Below are positions 53,763 to 63,119 of a stretch of 64,000 bases of DNA, piece by piece. Both the position numbers and the translations under genes were made by a program. Each line of letters begins with the position of its first letter. The first letter of the stretch is position 1. Source of the stretch: Streptomyces sp. T12. GTDB lineage: Bacteria; Actinomycetota; Actinomycetes; Streptomycetales; Streptomycetaceae. The notes beneath the pieces were generated by a model. The model was not told where the DNA came from. It ran no database searches and saw nothing but the letters and a program-made list of their open reading frames with translations. The stretch covers positions 3,596,001-3,660,000 of the forward strand of contig NZ_CP117866.1 of assembly GCF_028736035.1 (NCBI RefSeq). The letters run 5' to 3'.

Positions 53763-55151
53763 TCACGCCTCCGGGATCGATACCAGCCAGCGGGTTTCTC
53801 TCCGGGGGCGGAGGTACAGGGCCCAGTACAAGGTTGCGACCGCCGTTATGCCGCCCGTCCACAGCAGGTAGCTCGTCTCCTGTTGGCTCAGGATGTACAG
53901 GAGGACCGCGATCAGCAGGACCGGCATCGCGGGCCACAGCGGCATGCGCCATGCCGGGCCGTGCTTGTGGGTGCCTCGGCGGGACAGTAGCGCGGCTACC
54001 GCGACGAGCAGGTACATGCCGGTCACCGAGACGCCCGTGATGCCGTACAGGGTGTCGAGGTTGACGAAGCACAGGGCGGCGCCGGGGATGCCGACCGCGA
54101 GGGTGGCGACCCAGGGGGAGCCGAAGCGGCCGAGTTTGGTGAGGACGTTGTTGACCGGCTGGGGCCAGGCCTTGTCGCGGGCCGAGGCGAACAGGACGCG
54201 GGAGTTCTGGATGACCATGACGATGCCCGCGTTGATGATCGCGAGGGCCACGCAGAGGCTGACGAAGGTGCCGACCGCGGAGTTGGACCAGGCGGTGACC
54301 ATGGTGCTGATGTCGCCGCCGGTGAGTTCGTCGATGTTCGAGGCGCCCAGGGTGATGGCGGCGACCGGGACCAGGATGATCACGGCGGAGATGGCGAGGG
54401 TGGCGAGCACCGTGCGGGCGACGTTGCGGCGCGGGTTCTCCAGTTCCTCGGAGAGGTAGACGGCGGTCGAGAAGCCCTGGGTGACGAAGAGGGCGATCGC
54501 GAGTCCGGAGACGATCAGCAGAGCCGTCACGGTGTCAGTGCCGCCGTCCGCGCCGGCCACCTCCATCGAGACCAGGCTGCCGGGGCCGCGCTCGGCGTGC
54601 GCGAACCCGAGCACCGCCACCACGGCCGCGGCGATGACCTCCAGGACCAGGAAGACGCCGGTGATCCAGGCGTTGGCGCGCAGGTCGAGCAGGCCGGCGA
54701 GGGTGGCGAGCAGCATGACGCCGGCGCCGGCCATGGACGGGTCGAGATGGACGATCGGGGCGAGGTAGTCGGCCGTGCCCATCGCGATCACCGGCGGGAC
54801 GATCATGACGACCAGCAGGGAGAGCACGAAGACCAGCCAGCCCGCCAGCCGTCCGGCCAGCGTGGACACCATCGCGTACTCGCCGCCCGCGCTGGGGACG
54901 AGGGTGCCCAGCTCCGAGTAGCAGAACGCCACGGCGATGCACAGGAGGGAGCCGATGGCGATCGTGAGGGCGGTGGCGGTGCCGAGCGAGCCGAACAGGT
55001 CGGGGACGACCACGAAGAGGGTGGAGGCGGGGGTCACGCAGGAGAGCGTGAGCAGGGTGCCGCCGATGACGCCGATCGAGCGCTTGAGCTTCCGAGGGCT
55101 GTCCGACGCCTCGACGACGGCGCCCTCGGCTGGGGTGAGGGTGTCGGTCAC
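53763..55151 (-). CDS. APC-family amino acid permease
   Basis: The 462-residue protein has about 12 transmembrane segments and the APC N-terminal pattern (RSIGVIGGTLLTLSCVTPASTLFV, SAGGEYAMVSTLAGRLAGW). It is a secondary transporter of amino acids or amines. It has its own terminator and is not visibly linked to an enzyme gene. Confidence 0.86.
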   Translation of the reverse strand: MTDTLTPAEGAVVEASDSPRKLKRSIGVIGGTLLTLSCVTPASTLFVVVPDLFGSLGTATALTIAIGSLLCIAVAFCYSELGTLVPSAGGEYAMVSTLAGRLAGWLVFVLSLLVVMIVPPVIAMGTADYLAPIVHLDPSMAGAGVMLLATLAGLLDLRANAWITGVFLVLEVIAAAVVAVLGFAHAERGPGSLVSMEVAGADGGTDTVTALLIVSGLAIALFVTQGFSTAVYLSEELENPRRNVARTVLATLAISAVIILVPVAAITLGASNIDELTGGDISTMVTAWSNSAVGTFVSLCVALAIINAGIVMVIQNSRVLFASARDKAWPQPVNNVLTKLGRFGSPWVATLAVGIPGAALCFVNLDTLYGITGVSVTGMYLLVAVAALLSRRGTHKHGPAWRMPLWPAMPVLLIAVLLYILSQQETSYLLWTGGITAVATLYWALYLRPRRETRWLVSIPEA

Positions 55152-55303
55152 GAGGGGGATGCAACATTGACGGAAACCGTCACGTCAATGGCTCATTACC
55201 TACGGAATTCGTTGCCGAAAGGCATCTTGACGCGTGTGAGCGTTGCGTCAAAGCCGTGTACAGCACGACTTTCGAGCATGCGGGAACCGCAGCCCGGGCC
55301 CGC

Positions 55304-55340
55304 AAAAAAGTGGGGCCGTCCGCGATCCGGACGGCCCCAC
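55304..55340 (-). terminator. Rho-independent terminator of the mmsA-distal iol operon
   Basis: Thirteen-base perfect arms (55310-55322 and 55328-55340) with a 5-base loop are followed on the minus strand by six T residues. It closes the iolC-aldolase-iolD-mmsA direction of transcription. Confidence 0.9.
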
Positions 55341-55357
55341 ACGCTCAAGTCGGTGCG

Positions 55358-56860
55358 TCAGTGGTTGCGCGGGAACCCGAGGTCGACGCCGGACGGGGCG
55401 TCCGCCGGGTCCGGCCAGCGGGTGGTGACGACCTTGCCGCGGGTGTAGAAGTGCGTGCCGTCGTTGCCGTAGATGTGGTGGTCGCCGAAGAGCGAGTCCT
55501 TCCAGCCACCGAAGGAGTGGTAGCCGACGGGGACCGGGATCGGGACGTTCACGCCGACCATGCCGGCCTCGATCTCCAGCTGGAAGCGGCGGGCGGCGCC
55601 GCCGTCCCGGGTGAAGATCGCGGTGCCGTTGCCGAACGGCGAGGCGTTGATCAGCGCCACGCCGTCCTCGTAGGTCTCGGCGCGCAGCACGCACAGCACC
55701 GGGCCGAAGATCTCGTCCTGGTACGCCTTCGCGCTGGTCGGCACCTTGTCGAGGAGCGAGATGCCGATCCAGTGGCCGTCCTCGAAGCCGTCGACCGTGT
55801 AGCCGGTGCCGTCGAGGACGACCTCGGCGCCCTCGGCCGCCGCGCCCGCGACGTAGGAGGCCACCTTGTCGCGGTGCGCGGCGGTGATCAGCGGGCCCAT
55901 CTCGGAGGTCGGGTCGTTGCCGGGGCCGATCTTGATCTTCTCGGCGCGCTCGCGGATCTTCTCCACCAGCTCGTCGCCGATCGCGCCGACCGCGACGACG
56001 GCGGAGATGGCCATGCAGCGCTCGCCCGCGGAGCCGTAGGCGGCCGATACGGCGGCGTCGGCGGCCGCGTCCAGGTCGGCGTCCGGCAGGACCAGCATGT
56101 GGTTCTTGGCGCCGCCGAGCGCCTGGACGCGCTTGTGGTTGGCGGAGGCGGTGGTGTGGATGTAGCGGGCGATCGGGGTCGAGCCGACGAACGACACCGC
56201 CTTGACGTCCGGGTGCTCCAGGAGGCGGTCGACGGCCACCTTGTCGCCGTGGACGACGTTGAAGACGCCGTCCGGCAGACCGGCCTCCGCCAGCAGCTCG
56301 GCGATCTTGATCGAGGCCGACGGGTCCTTCTCGCTCGGCTTCAGCACGAAGGTGTTGCCGCACGCGATGGCCATCGGGAACATCCACATCGGGACCATCG
56401 CCGGGAAGTTGAACGGCGTGATGCCCGCGACGACACCCAGCGGCTGCCGGATCGACGAGACGTCCACGCGGCTCGCGACCTGCGTCGACAGCTCGCCTTT
56501 CAGCTGCACGCTGATGCCGCAGGCGAGGTCGACGATCTCCAGGCCGCGCGCCACCTCGCCGAGGGCGTCGGAGTGCACCTTGCCGTGCTCGGCGGTGATC
56601 AGCTCGGCGATCGCGTCCCGGTTGGCGTCCAGCAGCGCACGGAACTTGAACAGGATCGAGGTGCGCTGGGCCAGCGACGACTGGCCCCAGGTCAGGTAGG
56701 CCTCCTTGGCGGCGGCGACCGCGGCGTCCACCTCGTCGACCGAGGCGAACGCGACCTTCGTGGTGACCGCGCCGGTAGCCGGGTCGGTGACCGGCCCGAA
56801 CGTGCCCGACGCGCCTTCGGCGGTCTTGCCGCCGATCCAGTGGTTGACGATCTTCGTCAT
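55358..56860 (-). CDS. mmsA: Methylmalonate-semialdehyde dehydrogenase (acylating)
   Basis: The 500-residue aldehyde dehydrogenase converts malonate or methylmalonate semialdehyde to acetyl- or propionyl-CoA, the last step of inositol and valine breakdown. The NAD-site FNFPAMVPMWMFP and catalytic Cys in GSAGERCMAIS are present; LGGAKNH stands where most ALDHs have the general-base Glu, as is normal for MmsA. ATG 56860 follows AAGGAG. It starts 14 bases after iolD. Confidence 0.92.
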   Translation of the reverse strand: MTKIVNHWIGGKTAEGASGTFGPVTDPATGAVTTKVAFASVDEVDAAVAAAKEAYLTWGQSSLAQRTSILFKFRALLDANRDAIAELITAEHGKVHSDALGEVARGLEIVDLACGISVQLKGELSTQVASRVDVSSIRQPLGVVAGITPFNFPAMVPMWMFPMAIACGNTFVLKPSEKDPSASIKIAELLAEAGLPDGVFNVVHGDKVAVDRLLEHPDVKAVSFVGSTPIARYIHTTASANHKRVQALGGAKNHMLVLPDADLDAAADAAVSAAYGSAGERCMAISAVVAVGAIGDELVEKIRERAEKIKIGPGNDPTSEMGPLITAAHRDKVASYVAGAAAEGAEVVLDGTGYTVDGFEDGHWIGISLLDKVPTSAKAYQDEIFGPVLCVLRAETYEDGVALINASPFGNGTAIFTRDGGAARRFQLEIEAGMVGVNVPIPVPVGYHSFGGWKDSLFGDHHIYGNDGTHFYTRGKVVTTRWPDPADAPSGVDLGFPRNH

Positions 56861-56874
56861 GCCCAGATACTCCT

Positions 56875-58758
56875 TCACAGATGGCGGCGTCGGGTCGAGA
56901 CGTGCCGTTCGTACAGCTCGCGTGCCTTGACCGCCGACGGTCGGGTCGCGGTCTCGGCCACAGGAACATCCCACCAGGCGTGCGCGGGCGGCGGGCCCGA
57001 CACAGTGTCTGCCGTTTCGGTCTCGACGTAGACACATGTGGGTGTGTCGGCCGCGCGGGCCTCGGCGAGTGCCTCGCGCAGGTCCCCTACGGTCTTCGCG
57101 CGCAGCACCCGCATGCCCAGGCTCGCGGCGTTGGCGGCCAGGTCGACGGGGAGCGGGGCGCCGGTGAAGGTGCCGTCGGCCGCGCGGAAGCGGTACGCGG
57201 TGCCGAAGCGCTCGGCACCCGTCTCCTGCGACAGGCCGCCGATGGACGCGTACCCGTGGTTCTGCACGAGCAACACCTTGATCGCCACGCCCTCCTGCAC
57301 GGCCGTCACGATCTCCGTCGGCATCATCAGATAGGTGCCGTCGCCGACCAGCGCCCACACGGGCCGGTCCGGGGCGGCCAGCTTCACGCCGATCGCGGCC
57401 GGGATCTCGTAGCCCATGCAGGAGTAGCCGTACTCCAGGTGGTACTGGTCGCGCGAGCGCGCCCGCCACAGCTTGTGCAGGTCGCCGGGGAGGGAGCCGG
57501 CCGCGTTGATGATCACGTCCGACTCGTCGACGATCGCGTCCAGCGCGCCCAGCACCTGCGGCTGCGTCGGCCGTACGTCCGGCTCGTCGGCCTCGTAGCA
57601 GGCGTCGACGCGGTGCTCCCAGCGGTCCTTGTCCTCGGTGTACTCGGTGACGTAGGAGTCGGCGACCCGGTGGTCGTGCATCTCCAGCCGCTCGGTCAGC
57701 TCCTCCAGGCCGGTGCGGGCGTCCGCGATCAGCGGCATTCCGGCGAGCTTGTGGCCGTCGAAGGGCGCGATGTTGAGGTTGAGGAAGCGGACGCCCTCGC
57801 CGGTGAAGAGGGTGCCGGAGGCGGTGGTGAAGTCGGTGTAGCGGGTGCCGACGCCGATCACCAGGTCGGCGGTGCGGGCGAGTTCGTCCGCGGTGGCGGT
57901 GCCGGTGTGGCCGACTCCGCCGACGTCCTGGGGGTGGTCGAAGCGCAGGGAGCCCTTGCCGGCCTGGGTGGAGGCGACCGGGATGCGGGTGACCTCCGCG
58001 AACTCGGCGAGCGCCACCTCGGCGCGGCTGTGGTGGACTCCCCCGCCCGCGATGACCAGGGGCCGCCGCGCCGCGCGGATCACCCGTACGGCCTCGGCGA
58101 GTTCGGTCGGGTCGGCCCCCGGCCGGCGGACCACCCAGGTGCGCTCGGCGAAGAAGTCGTCGGGCCAGTCGTACGCCTCGGCCTGTACGTCCTGCGGGAG
58201 CGCCAGCGTCACGGCGCCGGTCTCGACGGGGTCCGTCAGCACCCGCATGGCGTTCAGCGCGGAGGGGATCAGGGCTTCCGGCCGGGTGATCCGGTCGAAG
58301 TACTTCGACACCGGGCGCAGACAGTCGTTGACCGACACATCGCCCGCGTACGGGACTTCGAGTTGCTGGAGGACCGGGTCGGCGGGGCGGGTGGCGAAGA
58401 TGTCGCCGGGCAGGAGCAGGACCGGGAGATGGTTGATGGTCGCGAGGGCGGCGCCGGTGACGAGGTTGGTCGCGCCGGGGCCGATCGAGGTGGTCACCGC
58501 GTGGGTGGAGAGGCGGTTGGACTGCCGGGCGTAGCCGACCGCCGCGTGCACCATCGCCTGTTCGTTACGGCCCTGGTGGTACGGCATGACATCGCCGTAC
58601 TCGACGAGCGCCTGGCCGATCCCGGCCACGTTTCCATGGCCGAAGATGCCCCAGGTGGCGCCGATCAGACGGTGCCGTACACCGTCCCGCTCCGTGTACT
58701 GGGCGGACAGGAAGCGGACGAGCGCCTGTGCGACCGTGAGCCTCGTCGTTGAGGTCAT
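56875..58758 (-). CDS. iolD: Trihydroxycyclohexane-dione acylhydrolase
   Basis: The 627-residue ThDP enzyme opens the ring of the diketo-inositol intermediate. Markers are the N-terminal WGIFGHGNVAGIGQAL, GPGATNLVTGAA and the ThDP/Mg motif VGDGTYLMMPTE with VLLVQNHGYASIGGL. ATG 58758 follows GGAGGG; the longer frame upstream is non-coding and contains a 20-base tandem duplication near 58817-58860. The 237-base gap to the aldolase gene may carry a second promoter. Confidence 0.92.
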   Translation of the reverse strand: MTSTTRLTVAQALVRFLSAQYTERDGVRHRLIGATWGIFGHGNVAGIGQALVEYGDVMPYHQGRNEQAMVHAAVGYARQSNRLSTHAVTTSIGPGATNLVTGAALATINHLPVLLLPGDIFATRPADPVLQQLEVPYAGDVSVNDCLRPVSKYFDRITRPEALIPSALNAMRVLTDPVETGAVTLALPQDVQAEAYDWPDDFFAERTWVVRRPGADPTELAEAVRVIRAARRPLVIAGGGVHHSRAEVALAEFAEVTRIPVASTQAGKGSLRFDHPQDVGGVGHTGTATADELARTADLVIGVGTRYTDFTTASGTLFTGEGVRFLNLNIAPFDGHKLAGMPLIADARTGLEELTERLEMHDHRVADSYVTEYTEDKDRWEHRVDACYEADEPDVRPTQPQVLGALDAIVDESDVIINAAGSLPGDLHKLWRARSRDQYHLEYGYSCMGYEIPAAIGVKLAAPDRPVWALVGDGTYLMMPTEIVTAVQEGVAIKVLLVQNHGYASIGGLSQETGAERFGTAYRFRAADGTFTGAPLPVDLAANAASLGMRVLRAKTVGDLREALAEARAADTPTCVYVETETADTVSGPPPAHAWWDVPVAETATRPSAVKARELYERHVSTRRRHL

Positions 58759-58995
58759 CGGGAACCCTCCGTGTGGTTCGGGCGGAAGCAGATCCGCCAC
58801 TCCCGTACGGCTCCGCCGCCCGGTACGACTCGACGGCCGCCCGGTACGACTCGACGGACCATGTCGGGGACCTCCGGCGCGGGGCCGTAGCGGGCGGGGA
58901 GTCTTCGCTCGCACTTCGCTCCTGCCAAAGCAAAGCGGCTACCCGCGCCGGAGGCGATCTGTGGGCGGAAGGTACGGCTCGTGGTCATGGGGACC

Positions 58996-59877
58996 TCACA
59001 GCAGTCCTACGGCAGTGTCCACCGCGGCGGCAACGTCCCCGTCCGCCGGGTAGAGCAGCGAACGGCCGACCACCAGGCCCCGCACGGTGGGCAGTTGGAG
59101 GGCGCCGCGCCACTTCTCGTACGCGCCGTCCTGATCGTCGCCGACCTCGCCGCCCAGGAGTACGGCGGGCAGTGTCGAGGTCGCCATGACCTCGGCCATG
59201 TCGTCGGGGTTGTCGGTGACCGGCAGCTTGAGCCAGGTGTAGGCCGACGTGCCGCCCAGGCCCGAGGAGATGGCGATGGACTTGGTGACGGCCTCGGCGG
59301 AGAGGTCGTTCTTCAGCCTGCCCTCTTCGCTGCGGCGGCTGATGAACGGCTCGACGAAGACCGGGAGCCGGCGTTCGGCCATCTCGTCGATGGCGCGGGC
59401 GGTGGACTCCATGGTGGTGAGGGAGCCCGGGTCGTCGTAGTCGATGCGCAGGAGCAGCTTGCCGGCGTCGAAGCCGAGGCGCTGGATGTCCTCGGGGCGG
59501 TGGCCGGTGAAGCGGTCGTCGAGTTCGAAGCTCGCGCCCTGGAGGCCGCCGCGGTTCATGGAGCCCATGACGACCTTGCCGTCGAGGGCGCCGAGCAGCA
59601 GCAGGTCGTCGAGGATGTCGGCGGTCGCGAGGACGCCGTCGACGCCGGGGCGGGAGAGGGCCAGGCAGAGGCGCTGAAGCAGGTCGGCGCGGTTGGCCAT
59701 GGCGAACTTGCGGTCGCCGACGCCGAGGGCGCCGCGGGCCGGGTGGTCGGCGGCGACGATCATCAGCCGGCCGGAGTCGCCGAGGAGGGGCCGCCGGGTG
59801 CGGCGGGCGGCGGCCTCCGCGATCGCCTCGGGATGCCGGGTGCGGATGCGGACGAGTTCCGCGACGTCGACGGTCAC
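58996..59877 (-). CDS. Cgl0159-type (beta/alpha)8 aldolase
   Basis: The 293-residue TIM-barrel protein has LMIVAADHPARGALGV, a Schiff-base-type region LLLRIDYDD, SAYTWLKLP and LLGGEVGDDQDGAYEKW. It matches the class I-like aldolase placed in actinobacterial inositol clusters, where it should cleave 5-dehydro-2-deoxygluconate 6-phosphate in place of IolJ. GTG 59877 overlaps the iolC stop (GTGA). Confidence 0.8.
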   Translation of the reverse strand: MTVDVAELVRIRTRHPEAIAEAAARRTRRPLLGDSGRLMIVAADHPARGALGVGDRKFAMANRADLLQRLCLALSRPGVDGVLATADILDDLLLLGALDGKVVMGSMNRGGLQGASFELDDRFTGHRPEDIQRLGFDAGKLLLRIDYDDPGSLTTMESTARAIDEMAERRLPVFVEPFISRRSEEGRLKNDLSAEAVTKSIAISSGLGGTSAYTWLKLPVTDNPDDMAEVMATSTLPAVLLGGEVGDDQDGAYEKWRGALQLPTVRGLVVGRSLLYPADGDVAAAVDTAVGLL

Positions 59878-60824
59878 TTGACGGCCCCCGCGGCGATCGC
59901 GGCCTCGATCTCGTCCGGCGTCGGCATCGCGGAGGAGCACTCCAGGCGGGAGGCGACGATGGCGCCGGCGGCGTTGGCGTGCCGCATGATCTTCTCCAGG
60001 TCCCAGCCTTCGAGCAGACCGTGGCAGAGGGAGCCGCCGAAGGCGTCACCGGCGCCGAGCCCGTTGAGGACGTTCACCGGGAGGGGCGGGACTTCGGCCT
60101 GGTCGCCCTTGCTGTTGACGGCGAGGACGCCCTTGGGGCCCTGCTTGACGACGGCGATCTCGACGCCGGCGTCGAGGAGCGCGCGGGCGGCGGCATGGGG
60201 CTCGCGCACGCCGGTGGCGACCTCCACCTCGTCGAGGTTTCCGACGGCGACGGTGGTGTGCTTGAGCGCTTCCGCGTAGAAGGGGCGGGCGGCGTCCGGG
60301 TCGTGCCAGAACATGGGACGCCAGTCGAGGTCGAAGACCGTCGTGCCGGCCTTGGCGCGGTGGGCGAGGGCCGCCAGCGTCGCCGTACGGCTGGGCTCCT
60401 CGCTCAGGCCGGTGCCGGTGATCCAGAAGATCCGGGCGTCGCGGATGGCGTCGAGGTCGAGCTCGTGGGCGTCGATCTCCAGGTCCGGGGCCTTGGGCCG
60501 GCGGTAGAAGTACAGCGGGAAGTCGTCCGGCGGGAAGACCTCGCAGAAGGTGACCGGGGTGGGCAGGCCCGGGACCGGGGTCACCCAGCGGTCGTCGACG
60601 CCGAAGCCCTGGAGGGCCTCGTGGAGGTAGGTGCCGAAGGGGTCGTCGCCGGTGCGGGTGATCACCGCGGTACGGCGTCCCAGGCGGGCCGCGGCGACCG
60701 CGACGTTGGTCGCCGAGCCGCCGAGGAACTTGCCGAAGGACGTGACCTGCGGCAGCGGGACGCCGGTCTGCAGCGGGTAGAGGTCCACTCCGATGCGCCC
60801 CATGGTGATCAGGTCGTACGCCAT
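59874..60824 (-). CDS. iolC: 5-Dehydro-2-deoxygluconokinase
   Basis: The 316-residue ribokinase-family (PfkB) enzyme has the substrate motif GGSATNVAVAAARLG and the catalytic-base motif GLGAGDAFGG near the C-terminus. It phosphorylates 5-dehydro-2-deoxygluconate. ATG 60824 follows GAAGGGAA. First gene of the inositol operon, with promoter elements just upstream. Confidence 0.9.
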   Translation of the reverse strand: MAYDLITMGRIGVDLYPLQTGVPLPQVTSFGKFLGGSATNVAVAAARLGRRTAVITRTGDDPFGTYLHEALQGFGVDDRWVTPVPGLPTPVTFCEVFPPDDFPLYFYRRPKAPDLEIDAHELDLDAIRDARIFWITGTGLSEEPSRTATLAALAHRAKAGTTVFDLDWRPMFWHDPDAARPFYAEALKHTTVAVGNLDEVEVATGVREPHAAARALLDAGVEIAVVKQGPKGVLAVNSKGDQAEVPPLPVNVLNGLGAGDAFGGSLCHGLLEGWDLEKIMRHANAAGAIVASRLECSSAMPTPDEIEAAIAAGAVK

Positions 60825-60853
60825 CGCGTTCCCTTCGTATCGGCTCTCCCGGC

Positions 60854-60883
60854 TTTGTAGTCCGAGGCACACAGCCCTGTCAA
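60854..60883 (-). promoter_or_regulatory. Sigma-70-type promoter of the iolC operon
   Basis: On the minus strand TTGACA (60883-60878) and TACAAA (60859-60854) are separated by 18 bases, about 30 bases upstream of the iolC ATG. Confidence 0.65.
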
Positions 60884-60886
60884 TGT

Positions 60887-60910
60887 TTTGTCCAGACATT
60901 CGGACCAGAC
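60887..60910. promoter_or_regulatory. Putative operator between iolC and the divergent isomerase gene
   Basis: The sequence TTGTCCAGACATT is close to a TGTCyrGACA palindrome, like operators of GntR/HutC-family repressors. A related half (GGACCAGAC) follows. It sits beside the -35 elements of both divergent genes, a good place for an inositol-responsive repressor. A TTGACA for the plus strand lies at 60912-60917. Confidence 0.5.
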
Positions 60911-60948
60911 CTTGACAGCGCTTGCCATGCGTGCCGAAGCTGAGCGCC

Positions 60949-61878
60949 ATGACGTCGTTGTCACCCCAGTCCTCACCTCAGTCCTCACTGTCCCGCATCC
61001 GCATCGGGTCGGCTCCCGACTCGTGGGGCGTCTGGTTCCCCGACGACCCGGCCCAGGTCCCCTGGCAGCGCTTCCTCGACGAGGTCGCGCAGTCCGGCTA
61101 CGAGTGGATCGAGCTGGGCCCTTACGGGTACCTGCCGACCGATCCCGCCGTCCTCACCGAGGAGACGGCGAAGCGTGGCCTGAAGGTGTCGGCCGGGACG
61201 GTGTTCACGGGGCTGCACCACGGTGAGGCCGTGTGGGAGAAGACGTGGGCGCACGTCGCGGACAACGCGGTGCTCGCGCAGGCGATGGGGGCGAAGCACC
61301 TGGTCGTCATCCCGTCCTTCTGGCGGGACGACAAGACCGGTGAGGTGCTGGAGCCGAGCTCTTTGACGGCCGAGCAGTGGCGGAACCTGACCTCGCTGAC
61401 CGAGCGGCTGGGGCGGGAGGTGCGTGAGCGGTACGGGTTGCGGATCGTCGTCCATCCGCATGCCGACACGCACATCGACAGCGAGGAGAACGTCGTCCGC
61501 TTCCTGGACGGAACGGACTCCGACCTGGTGTCGCTGTGCCTGGACACGGGGCACTACGCGTACTGCGGCGGGGACAGCGTCAAGCTGATCGAGACGTACG
61601 GTTCGCGGATCGGGTACCTGCATCTGAAGCAGGTGGATCCGGAGATCCTTGCCGACGTGCGCGCCAAGGGGACACCGTTCGGGCCGGCCGTGGCTCAGGG
61701 TGTGATGTGTGAGCCGCCGGGTGGGGTGCCTGCGTTGGGGCCGGTGCTGGAGGCCGCGCAGAAGCTGGATGTGGAGCTGTTCGCGATCGTCGAGCAGGAC
61801 ATGTATCCGTGTGAGCCGGACGCTCCGCTGCCGATTGCACGGCGGACTCGGGCCTTTTTGCGGTCGTGCGGGGCGTGA
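60949..61878 (+). CDS. Sugar phosphate isomerase/epimerase (IolE/IolH-like TIM barrel)
   Basis: The 309-residue xylose-isomerase-like barrel has GSAPDSWGVWFPDD, WIELGPYGYLPTD, VVHPHADTHID, CLDTGHYAYCGGD and IGYLHLKQVDP with metal-binding His, Asp and Glu residues. In the inositol context it is probably the inosose dehydratase or a related isomerase. The ATG at 60949 lacks a clear Shine-Dalgarno sequence; transcription from the TTGACA at 60912 could make a nearly leaderless mRNA. Confidence 0.82.
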   Translation: MTSLSPQSSPQSSLSRIRIGSAPDSWGVWFPDDPAQVPWQRFLDEVAQSGYEWIELGPYGYLPTDPAVLTEETAKRGLKVSAGTVFTGLHHGEAVWEKTWAHVADNAVLAQAMGAKHLVVIPSFWRDDKTGEVLEPSSLTAEQWRNLTSLTERLGREVRERYGLRIVVHPHADTHIDSEENVVRFLDGTDSDLVSLCLDTGHYAYCGGDSVKLIETYGSRIGYLHLKQVDPEILADVRAKGTPFGPAVAQGVMCEPPGGVPALGPVLEAAQKLDVELFAIVEQDMYPCEPDAPLPIARRTRAFLRSCGA

Positions 61879-62276
61879 GGAGCTGAGGGGCGTTCGGGGC
61901 GTGAGGGGCGCCTGCTGATCTGCCGAGTCCGGTCATTGGGCGAGTGCGGGTTGTGGAGGGCTTGTCGCGCAGTTCCCCGCGCCCCTCAGGGCGTTGCAGC
62001 ATGGGTGGATGACTGGTGCCGTGCGTGTGCGGGCTGTCAACGCGCCGCGCCCGTGCAGCCGCGTACGCCTTTGCGGCATCTGTGTCACAAACGCACCTCT
62101 CCTGTCACGCATGTCGCATGTACGCGGGCCTTGCGTCACACCCGGTGCACAGGCCCTTCCCCACCTCGAACCACGTCGTTCACGGGGCACAGGCTTTGTG
62201 ATCGCCAGCGCAGCGCACGGTCCCCCCGACGACCGCACCTGGTCGCCGCCGCGGCGCGCGCAGGGAGGTGCAACTG
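61879..62276. other. Intergenic region with common Streptomyces repeat
   Basis: No gene is seen. Around 61962-61993 it holds the GCGCAGTTCCCCGCGCCCCT element common in Streptomyces intergenic DNA, which may act as a terminator. A GGGAGGTG ribosome-binding site for the HTH gene ends the stretch. Confidence 0.5.
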
Positions 62277-62477
62277 ATGACCGACCGAAGGCTCTGGTCC
62301 TACAAGGAGATCGCTGCGCACATCAATGTGCAGCCGGACACCGTGCGCTCGTACCGCAAGCACGGGTTGCTGCCGCCGCCGGACCATGTGGAGAGCGGCA
62401 AGCCCTTCTGGTACGCGGATACTGTGCGCGCCTGGGTGGAGTCCCGGCCGGGGAACCGGGGGCGCAGGTCGGACTGA
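62277..62477 (+). CDS. Small helix-turn-helix DNA-binding protein
   Basis: The 66-residue protein is a MerR/AlpA-like winged HTH (LWSYKEIAAHINVQPDTVRS, YRKHGLLPPPDHVESGKPFW, then a WVESRPG end). GGGAGGTG precedes ATG 62277; the GTG 9 bases upstream lies within that site and is rejected. It is a one-domain regulator with no effector domain. Target unknown. Confidence 0.8.
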   Translation: MTDRRLWSYKEIAAHINVQPDTVRSYRKHGLLPPPDHVESGKPFWYADTVRAWVESRPGNRGRRSD

Positions 62478-62518
62478 CTTCCCGGACCCAACTGCCCCCT
62501 GACCCCCGGAAAAATGAG

Positions 62519-62547
62519 CTGTGCCCCACGAGCCGCGTGGGGCACAG
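62519..62547 (+). promoter_or_regulatory. Hairpin just upstream of the GNAT start
   Basis: Perfect 12-base arms (62519-62530, 62536-62547) flank a 5-base loop; the 3' arm contains the only G-run (GTGGGG) that could serve as Shine-Dalgarno for ATG 62555. In RNA this would hide the RBS; in DNA it could be an operator. Confidence 0.5.
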
Positions 62548-62554
62548 TCGCCCG

Positions 62555-63112
62555 ATGGACTTCTCCACCAAACCCACGCTCACCGGCGCCAAGACCGTCC
62601 TCCGGCCGTTCACGCAGGCCGACGCCGGCGTCATGTGGGAGATCACCGAGGACCCCGAGGTCATCCGCTTCACCGGCGAGCCCTCCCGTGAGCTCACCCT
62701 GGATGAGCTGCGGTCCTGGTACGGCTCCCGGTCCGACCAGCCCGACCGCCTCGACCTCGCCGTCACCGACCGCGCCACCGGCGAACTCGTCGGCGAGGTC
62801 GTCCTGTACGAGTGGGATCCTCAGGCGCGCAGTTGTACGTTCCGCACGCTCATCGGACCCAAGGGACGCGACCGGGGACTCGGCACTGAGGCCACCCGTC
62901 TCATCGTCGGCCACGGCTTCGAGCAACTCGGGCTGCATCGGATCCAGTTGGAGGCGTACAGCCACAACCACCGTGCCCTGCGGGTGTACGAGAAGGTCGG
63001 TTTCGTGTTGGAAGGGGTTCGGCGGGAGGCCGACCTGAGGGACGGCGAGTGGGTCGACTGGGTGTTCATGGCCATTCTCGACCGCGAGTGGGCGGCCCTG
63101 TCCCGGCCGTGA
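62555..63112 (+). CDS. GNAT-family N-acetyltransferase (RimJ/RimL-like)
   Basis: The 185-residue protein has VLRPFTQADA at the N-terminus, the acetyl-CoA loop region GPKGRDRGLGTEATRL, LHRIQLEAYSHNHRALRVYEKVGF and a C-terminal WVDWVFMAILD. It is of the type that acetylates protein or small-molecule amines. ATG 62555 lacks an open RBS because of the preceding hairpin. Convergent with the alcohol dehydrogenase gene, 7 bases apart. Confidence 0.88.
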   Translation: MDFSTKPTLTGAKTVLRPFTQADAGVMWEITEDPEVIRFTGEPSRELTLDELRSWYGSRSDQPDRLDLAVTDRATGELVGEVVLYEWDPQARSCTFRTLIGPKGRDRGLGTEATRLIVGHGFEQLGLHRIQLEAYSHNHRALRVYEKVGFVLEGVRREADLRDGEWVDWVFMAILDREWAALSRP

Positions 63113-63119
63113 GGGCGCG

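Noticed and set aside
55256..58752. Two plus-strand frames of about 600 codons
   Set aside because: They mirror mmsA and iolD, which have complete catalytic motifs.
58817..58860. Twenty-base tandem duplication upstream of iolD as a regulatory repeat
   Set aside because: Only two copies, with no symmetry or link to a promoter element; probably slippage.
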